Part shown: positions 57,163 to 64,000 of the stretch, in pieces
Numbering within the stretch: position 1 is the stretch's first letter
How the letters are laid out: every line of letters starts with the position of its first letter
Source: Lates calcarifer
Lineage: Eukaryota > Chordata > Actinopteri > Centropomidae
DNA: 64,000 nucleotides
NCBI RefSeq assembly: GCF_001640805.2
Contig: NC_066854.1
Location: 13,432,432 to 13,496,431 of the forward strand
Direction: 5' to 3'
The notes under the pieces: model-generated
Told to the model about the DNA's origin: nothing
Database searches by the model: none
Seen by the model: only the letters and a program-made list of their open reading frames with translations
Made by a program: the position numbers and the translations under genes

Positions 57163-57354
57163 ATGATAGCAAAACTGGTTGCATGGCTCACAGCCACTGC
57201 ATTAATCCTCTCACTCTGTCTGCCTGTGCCCACTTTTGACATTTCAGCCACTCGATTACATCAAATCTGGCCCTCAAATGGGAAAGAAAGCACGAACGGT
57301 ACTGCAGTTGTCATGAGTGACAACATTTTAAGATTTAACCCTAAACTCTCATAG
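57163..57354 (+). CDS. small signal-peptide-like ORF, doubtful
   Basis: A 63-codon frame starts at an ATG preceded by an in-frame TGA at 57133. Its first ~22 residues form a textbook secretion signal (MIAKLVAWLTATALILSLCL), followed by PVPTFDISATRLHQ. The remainder is hydrophilic with an NGT glycosylation motif and no cysteines. The ~150 bases upstream are GC- and CpG-richer than their surroundings. I recognise no hormone or secreted family. It could be the first exon of a small secreted protein, an unspliced artefact, or chance. Confidence 0.2.
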   Translation: MIAKLVAWLTATALILSLCLPVPTFDISATRLHQIWPSNGKESTNGTAVVMSDNILRFNPKLS

Positions 57355-58882
57355 AATTACTAACACACCTAACCTTAGTTATTCATAAAATCCTTATGAT
57401 GCACTAAACCTATACAATCCCAACAAATGTAAAAATGACCCAAGGCAAAATATGAATGAATAATACTCACCCTTCACAAAATCAACAAACACCAAACCAC
57501 AACACACTCGTCCAGTGACCTTTCACTCCTGTCCTTATTTTGAACTGATGCTGGTTAACCATAATGATAGGTGTATTTCATCTTTAATTTCTGAGCTGGT
57601 AACTTAGCTGCATTTTAAATCAGTTCCTCTGGACCTCATATATTATAACAAAACAGGAGTTGTTAGTAAAAGGTCTCAAGGCGCCAAAATATTCATCCTT
57701 TGCCGAAATAGATTGTCCCTCATGAGCAATGAATCATCCACCCACTGTGTTATGTCAGCTTTTGCAAAGAAAGAAAGTAGACATTTCATGAATAGAATCT
57801 TTCTCTCCTTCCCTCCATCCCTTCATTTCTGTCATCCTCTTATTCCCCTCTTCTCATTTCCCTCAGTGTTTAATGTTTAATTTAAACCTCCAGTGCAGGG
57901 CAGAATCAACAAGAGTGTGTCACACCTGCAGCAGGCAAAGTTCCACAGCGCCCCCACATGGATGTGTGGGGGACGTCCCTCCCCTGTGGCCAGACATGGA
58001 AAAGAGACAAGCCTCCTGTTTGCTAAGGAGGTGTAAGGCACAGCAGGCGCAGTTCAGCCGTAGCCAGAGGGGCTTTGCTATGTTTAGTCAGGAAGCCATT
58101 ATGTAAGTTGTCATTGCGTACTCTCCAATTCCCCCCATTCTCCTCCTGTGATAGACAGCTGGCATGAATGTGTGCGGAGGGAAGGCAAGAGGGGAGGGGG
58201 AGAGAGGGGGAGGAGAGCGTCAGAGGTATGATTATAGACATCCCTGTTGTGCAGACAGATACTAAGGCCTGTGTAGTAAAGGCTGAGTCTGACAGGGACC
58301 CCACACACCCTGCACAGCCGAGTCCTAGGTGGATCTGAAGCTCCTTTCATCCCCTCTCGTTGACAACATCATTATTAGTGTCTCTTTTAGCAGGATTGAA
58401 GTTACAGTCAAATGTGGGGGTACACACAGCAATAAGTTGTCTTTGCTTAAAGCTGCACTGATCAATATTCTTATTATAACAATGAATCAAATGACTATGA
58501 GTAATGTTAAAGCTGTCACACAGACAAACCCAAAGAGATTTCGAGAACTTTTTGGTGTCTTTAATCTTAGAGTTTTTTGTTTGTTTGTTCTTTGGCTAGT
58601 TTGTCAGGTTTGAATAGGTGTAAGCCTTAAAATCTCTTTTTTATGTCAGATCCATGTCTTATAGTTCTGTTTGGGCAGCTCAGGGAACCTGGTTAGGGTT
58701 AGGAGCAGGATTGTGGACTAAGTTAAAGTCTGTGTAAAGCAAAATCAGAGATTTGTCTCTAAACACCTTATTTATGTCAGAAAATAGTTCCTGAAAACAT
58801 GTGTAAAGTCTGTAAACTATGTGTTACTGCATTGTGAAGTTATACCATTTCACAGTTTTCCATCAGTTTCATCTGGATGTGT
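57355..58882. other. single-copy non-coding DNA
   Basis: No gene is seen. The part 58180-58225 is purine-rich (AGGGGAGGGGGAGAGAGGGG). Overlapping frames near 57873-58350 look random. Confidence 0.45.
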
Positions 58883-58982
58883 TAGAGCGCTTTGTGCATA
58901 GAGCAAGCGCTGTATGAATGTGTGTGTGAATGGGTGAATGTGACGTGTGTAAGCGCTTAAGTGTGGTACAGTCCATTTACTA
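58883..58982 (+). mobile_element. SINE family B, 3' fragment
   Basis: GTTAGAGCGCTTTGTGCATA, AATGGGTGAATGTGACG and TACAGTCCATTTACTA match the 3' half of the copies at 37785 and 45976. The head and the TAGAAAAGCGCTATATAA block are missing. Confidence 0.75.
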
Positions 58983-59502
58983 TTTCTCTAAGCTGAAGAA
59001 ATTCAATTTAGTAGGTTAAACCAAAAAAAAACTAATTAGCAGGATGCAAATCCATCCATTTGTAGGCCATGACAGGGCTCACTATTCTGACTTCATATGG
59101 TTGTTACTGTAGTACTGTAGGCTCTTCATCTGTTTTTTTTTTTGTTGTTTTTTTGATCTACTGTTTCTTAGCAAGACCTTTCACTGGTGAAAGAAATCCT
59201 TATGTTGGCAGTAAACCTGTAATGATTTTGGACACTTTTCACAGACAAAACAGTGTTTTCAACCAAACAGAAGTGACAGATTTGGTTTGGGCCTCAGCAC
59301 ATAGGCAAGACAGCAGACTGGGTCAAAATCCCATTGAGCCTTGTTGACTGCACTCCAATACATCACAATTACACTAGTCAGTGCTTCTCTTTTGCTTTCC
59401 TTTTTGTTTCAGTAACTTGCAAGTGATCTCCCCAGGCTCCCTCGTCTAGATAAGGGACATCATCTAGATCTCTATCTATATCTCAGTACATCAGAGAGTA
59501 TT
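58983..59502. other. single-copy non-coding DNA
   Basis: No gene or repeat recognised. Confidence 0.4.
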
Positions 59503-60250
59503 TAGGGCCCAAGCACCAAAGAGTGCGAAGGCCCTGTTGGACCCCTCATATTTATTATTATTCTCCATGAAGTATAATTGCATTTTGAGGGCCTAAACAT
59601 GTTTGAAAATTCATGAAACTTTCATGAAACTCATGAAACATACATCAGACCTGGTGAAAAATTCTATATTTCATTGGCCTTGTGCATGGGTGGTGCAAAG
59701 TGGCTCTGTAGCACCCAAAAACCTTTGCATTTGTTCATTTATCCTAGGTGGTGAAATTTGCACACAAACATTCCAAGACTGGTTACGGAAGTGAGCCATT
59801 TTGAATTTTTTTAGTTTTGCATTTCAAGCATAGGCCAACTGGCAACAGGAAATGGCATGTTTTATTTTGATTTACTTCTTCTACAGCGGTTTACCAGATC
59901 CACTTCAAATGTGTCCTTTTCAGTCATAGCAATAGCGCACTACTGGAAAGAGGAAATGACATACTGATATGCTCCCTAGTAGCTGATCACATCTACCTCA
60001 AATGTGGTCAGACGAGCATGGAGAACATGATAAAGCTTTATTGTGAAGATTGTGAGTCCTCATCGAAAGCCATGGTGCCATGGCATCGTGGTGAATTTCG
60101 ATGGTTCACTATTCAACAGGAAGTTGCTGTAACTCACATATATGTTGTCCAATCTGCCACAAACTTTTGATAATAATCTTAGCCTGAACACATACCAAAA
60201 TTCATCCATGGTCATAGCACTACCTACTGGTGACAGGAAAGTACATGTGC
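59503..60250 (+). repeat. GGGCCC-AAGCACC dispersed repeat
   Basis: Begins AGGGCCCAAGCACCAAAG followed by GTGCGAAGGCCCTGTTG, a small hairpin-forming head, then TATTTATTATTATTCTCC. Later it has AACAGGAAGTTGCTGTAAC and CATAGCACTACCTACTGGTG. I recall this head and body from a very abundant teleost repeat. It is ~750 bp without coding capacity; the right boundary is approximate and the class is unknown to me. Confidence 0.7.
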
Positions 60251-63200
60251 TAAAAATCAATGAACTCCTCCCAGCAGGTTGACAAATATGTTTTTAGCAC
60301 CATACACAAACATAGCTTTCAAGTATTTGTTTACTGCTGACCTTTAGCTCAATGGGACTGACGTGGCTGAACAAAGGTTAAAAGAAACAGCTCTATTTTT
60401 GAATGAATGTAAAATTCTGTTTACTATAAAGACAACACAGAGTTGACCCAGGTTCACAGTGTTTGCATTGGTTGTTCAAAACATGTCATGTAAGTTAGCC
60501 AAGTCCAAAGCAACTGACCTGAGTAGTTCAGTGCAATGAATCAACAACAATGGAAATAAAAAGAAACTGTAGGATTTTCACTTTTAACTCAAATGCTAAA
60601 CTAAAAATAAAAATGGACTGTTCTATTGCAGGAGAGATGACATTCAGTGCTTTTAATTTGAAACTGGAACCACTGAGCAAAACCTAGTTCCTGAACAGCT
60701 GTACATTTATCATGTTGTTACTTTTTGTTCCTGTATGGAGCTTGCTGCAGTGGATTAAGTAATTTTCTCAGAGAACATATGGATAGCTTTATCTCCCCAC
60801 TCTCAACAGGAAGCCTAGGCTTGTGCTCTTCTTATGTCTCTTTTCATAGAGACATTTTGTACAGAATCAGGAAGAAAACATGAAAGAACAAAATATTTGC
60901 ATCATCAGCAGGACTTGTCTGCAGGTGGTTGAGATACGGGGCCATCAAAGTGCCTAAAAGCCTGAGGGAATCTGCTGGAGGGGGTTTTATCTGTGCTGTT
61001 TTTTGAGAGTCTGTAATAGATACAGGGCAGGTTGTGGGGGCAGTTTCATTTGTAGTAGCTGTGCTATTAAAGTCAGAGATCTCACTTCAGTCCTTATTGA
61101 AGGCAGAAACTATTCCAGCAACCTAGGAACCTTTTGAAGGACTCAGATACTTTACCTTCATATCAACAGCAGGAACCTCAGTCCAATTTTAGATCCTGGG
61201 CTGTAGTTCCTGTTCCTCTAAAATCTTTGACCTTAATGTAGTACTGTTAGCCAGCACAAGTACAGACAAAGTGGAGTTTGCAAAAATGAATGTCACACTG
61301 ACCAGCCAATCAGAGGCTTCTAAACTTCAACAACCCATGCACAGCATTAATTCAGAAACAAGCAGTGGTGGTCAGTAGCAACAGTTTTAGCCGTGGGCAT
61401 GATAGTGGCTCAGAAGCATGTCAGACACCATGATCACTACAGCCCTGGTTCAGTTCCAGCCAGGCACCTTTGCTGCTTTGCATTTCCTGTCACCTCTCTC
61501 TCTCCATCTCTCTGCTGTCCACCTCTGAGTAAAGCCGAAAGATACTCAGAGCGAAACACTCAGCAGAGCCTTTGCAATTATCCTGTGTCACTGTGTAATA
61601 TACACTGTAAATATATAAGAATAATGCAGTCTCATTAATCTGGCATTGGTGTAATTTGCTTAATCTTCCCAGCTCTTGATATACAGTGGGATTAAGAAAC
61701 CAACAGTGTGTTACTTTGTCTCTCTTTGGTGGTTACCCTGCTCTGTCTGAGGCTCAGCTCCAAACCCACTGGTCCCTTCTCAAGACCTAAATGTCACAAA
61801 TATAGTTTCTTTTTATGCCTATTTGTTTTGTTAAAAATGTATTCAGCTAAACTGAGGTTGGGAAAATAATCATGGATGATTTGAAACCCAATACTAGTGA
61901 TCCTAATGCTGCTGGTCCTGCTGCTAGTATTAAATAATAATACTCCGCGTCAGTTATAAATACAAAAAAATATGTAATCAGTCATGTCCATCATTTTAGA
62001 GGTGATGACACTGAGTGAAGCACATCAGGTCTGAGCTGACAGAATTCTGACCAGCTCCACTGTTACAGCTTTCGACTTGTCAGACAGCAGCAGCGAGCTG
62101 ATTTTAAAGCAGCCCTTTAAAGTAAAAACAGACAAACATTTCTGACATTTTGTGTTTCCCCCACAGTGCAGCTGGGGGCATCAGACGGCAGATTCAGGTC
62201 AGGCAGCCAGGCAGGCCCTGTGCTCTTCTGGGCGCAGACTGTAAATGAGTAAAGCTTGTTTAGCACTCGCACCAGTCACTGTGCTGCTGCTCTGCCTGAT
62301 GTCAACATCCACATCAGTCAGAGCCTCACACCCTGACAGGAGCTAATGCTACTGTAGCTACCATCTGCTATTTTCCAGGTGACTGAATGCCGCTAGCTGG
62401 GCTTTAACGTTTACTCAGTTGCTTGGAACCATACAACTTTTTATTTTCATATGCTTGCCACTGGTTTGCACTTACCAAGTTAGCAACATCTCAAGTGCAC
62501 TCACTTTCAGTTTGAGCTCCAAACAAAATGGTTTAAATCATTTGGATAAACTGCTGGTTTGTTTCCAACCTGTCTGATCATCTGGTTTCCTAACTTTGTT
62601 GTAGCAGTGTCCCTGTGTTCCCAGATTTTAACAAATGACATGATAAATAAAACTATGAAAATAAGACTTTGAAGTTGCAATAAACTGGAATTATCATAAG
62701 TCCTCTGAATTCAAGCACAATTTGTTTTGGATTGCAGACAGGCTGCACAGACAATATAGACAATATACTAGTAAATTACAGAACGATTGACTTTAATAAT
62801 GACACCAAAAATGTTCCTCAATGTTCCTAATAAACTAGAGTTCCCCTTTAATAATTGTGGTAGGAAATTGCTTGTTGTAAGTTCTTTTAAAATGCCATAT
62901 TAAAACCATTGCAGCTGATAACTGCAGTGTTATCCATTTGCATAAATTATTGTATTTAGACTACAATGACACACAAGACACCCAGAATTGTTGTACAAAC
63001 TAGTTCATTTCAAGCATACTGGACCCTGATTTAGTCCTTAACAGACTGTTCCTCTACTATGAAACTACATTGGGTGATTATATATCTCACAAAGTCACAA
63101 GTTCCAACCTGGGCTTTAGTGTCATTGCGTCAGATCCATGGGGATTGAGTGGTTGACACCACATGGGGGCACCAAACTGCGAATCTTGTGATTCTACACA

Positions 63201-63479
63201 GAGTGGCTGTCGGTTAATGCCCACTGAACATCAGTGCTGCTTGGTTTTTTAATCACTCCAGCAGAGAAAAACTTTCTGGATTCAAAGGAGAATTTTTTTT
63301 TGTTCCCTGAATGTAACATTACTACTATAACTAAAATGGTATTCAGGTACTAAGAACACTGCTGTAATGTGTTACTCAAGACTGTGTTCCCACAGAACAC
63401 AGGATATTTTCCTGATAACACTTTAGAATTAAACATGATCCTTGGATGTTCCATTGAGCAGCCTGAACAGAAGCCAGAC
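60251..63479. other. single-copy non-coding DNA
   Basis: No gene, RNA gene or mobile element recognised. Frames are at most 81 codons and motif-free. Confidence 0.5.
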
Positions 63480-64000
63480 TCATTCAGTGCGTTCTCAGAT
63501 GTCTTTGACCTTTGTGGTTCACTCTCATTTTATCTTTGCAAAGTGCAGGCCTGCACAATATGTCTTTCACACCACTCTGGGCTCTCCACACCTTATCAGT
63601 TAGAGCACAGAATAATGGTGCAAAAAAAAAGCTCTCTGTTTGAGATTGATAAAGGAAGGGAGACAGTTTTTCCCATCAAACACTCGGGGCTTATCTGAGA
63701 CGGTCGTCTCGAGAGGTGGTTGGATAGTAGGTATGCTCTGAAGAGCACGCCTGGCCCTAGAGCCATCCTGGCTGTTTGACTGTTCAGGGGAGAGGAGATG
63801 CTTTCAGCATGGCTCAGTGCTAGAGAACTGGGCTTATTCATTAAACATCAGGGGTGTCGCCTCAGATGCTGGCCCTGTTATAGCGACAGATGGCCAGACG
63901 ATCACTGTGTAACTGAAACAATGGCCACTTTGCGACAGAGCGACCAAGTGGTGCTTGTCAGAAATAGGCCAACTCAAATTGCCCTTAAAATGACATAGAC
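63480..64000. promoter_or_regulatory. candidate conserved non-coding element
   Basis: Dense, non-repetitive sequence with GATA-type and TCF-type sites (TTTATCTTTGCAAAG, GACCTTTGTGG, CTTATCAG) and the short palindrome GAGACGGTCGTCTC. Frames on both strands (109 and 81 codons) overlap and show no motif. Enhancer-like texture only. Confidence 0.25.

Overview
The window looks like non-coding DNA from a ray-finned fish, most likely a percomorph teleost. The evidence is its repeat content: two tRNA-headed SINE families, a dispersed repeat starting TTTATTTATATAG, a GGGCCC-AAGCACC repeat, Tc1-type transposase relics, fish-type L1 and L2 reverse transcriptase relics, and GIY-YIG retroelement relics. 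It is A+T-leaning and rich in simple repeats. I find no protein-coding gene I would defend. Nearly all open frames are short and chance-like, or lie inside mobile-element debris. The window therefore reads as an intergenic gene desert or the inside of a very large intron.

Layout. 1-11 kb: mostly single-copy DNA, a Tc1 relic (4.2 kb), a ~720 bp dispersed repeat (5.4-6.1 kb), and a 0.45 kb segment present twice in direct orientation (6743 and 8788), one copy carrying an exact 25-bp inversion. 11.5-12.2 kb: the most unusual structure, an ACTAGT-rich block. Its left half has nine ACTAG cores at 20-21 bp spacing; its right half is a ~290 bp imperfect palindrome centred on a 14-bp palindrome. 13-21 kb: SINEs, a ~520 bp inverted-repeat element with a 3-bp target duplication, and an L1 ORF2 relic. 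21-33 kb: long quiet single-copy stretches, a perfect 15-bp-stem hairpin, and a weak minus-strand exon candidate. 33-48 kb: densest in repeats (L2 relic, SINEs, LINE tails, and a three-layer nested insertion at 45.3-46.5 kb). 48-64 kb: two GIY-YIG-type relics, a second Tc1 relic, a G-run array beside a small signal-peptide-like reading frame (57.16 kb), a GGGCCC-type repeat, and quiet sequence to the end.

No genes can be seen working together. Relationships are between mobile elements: a SINE and a LINE remnant share a GATAAGCGG / GGATGG type tail, and younger elements are nested in older ones. Several single-copy, TAATTA-rich stretches resemble developmental enhancers, but conservation cannot be judged from one sequence. 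Family names rest on motifs recognised by eye; no database search was made.
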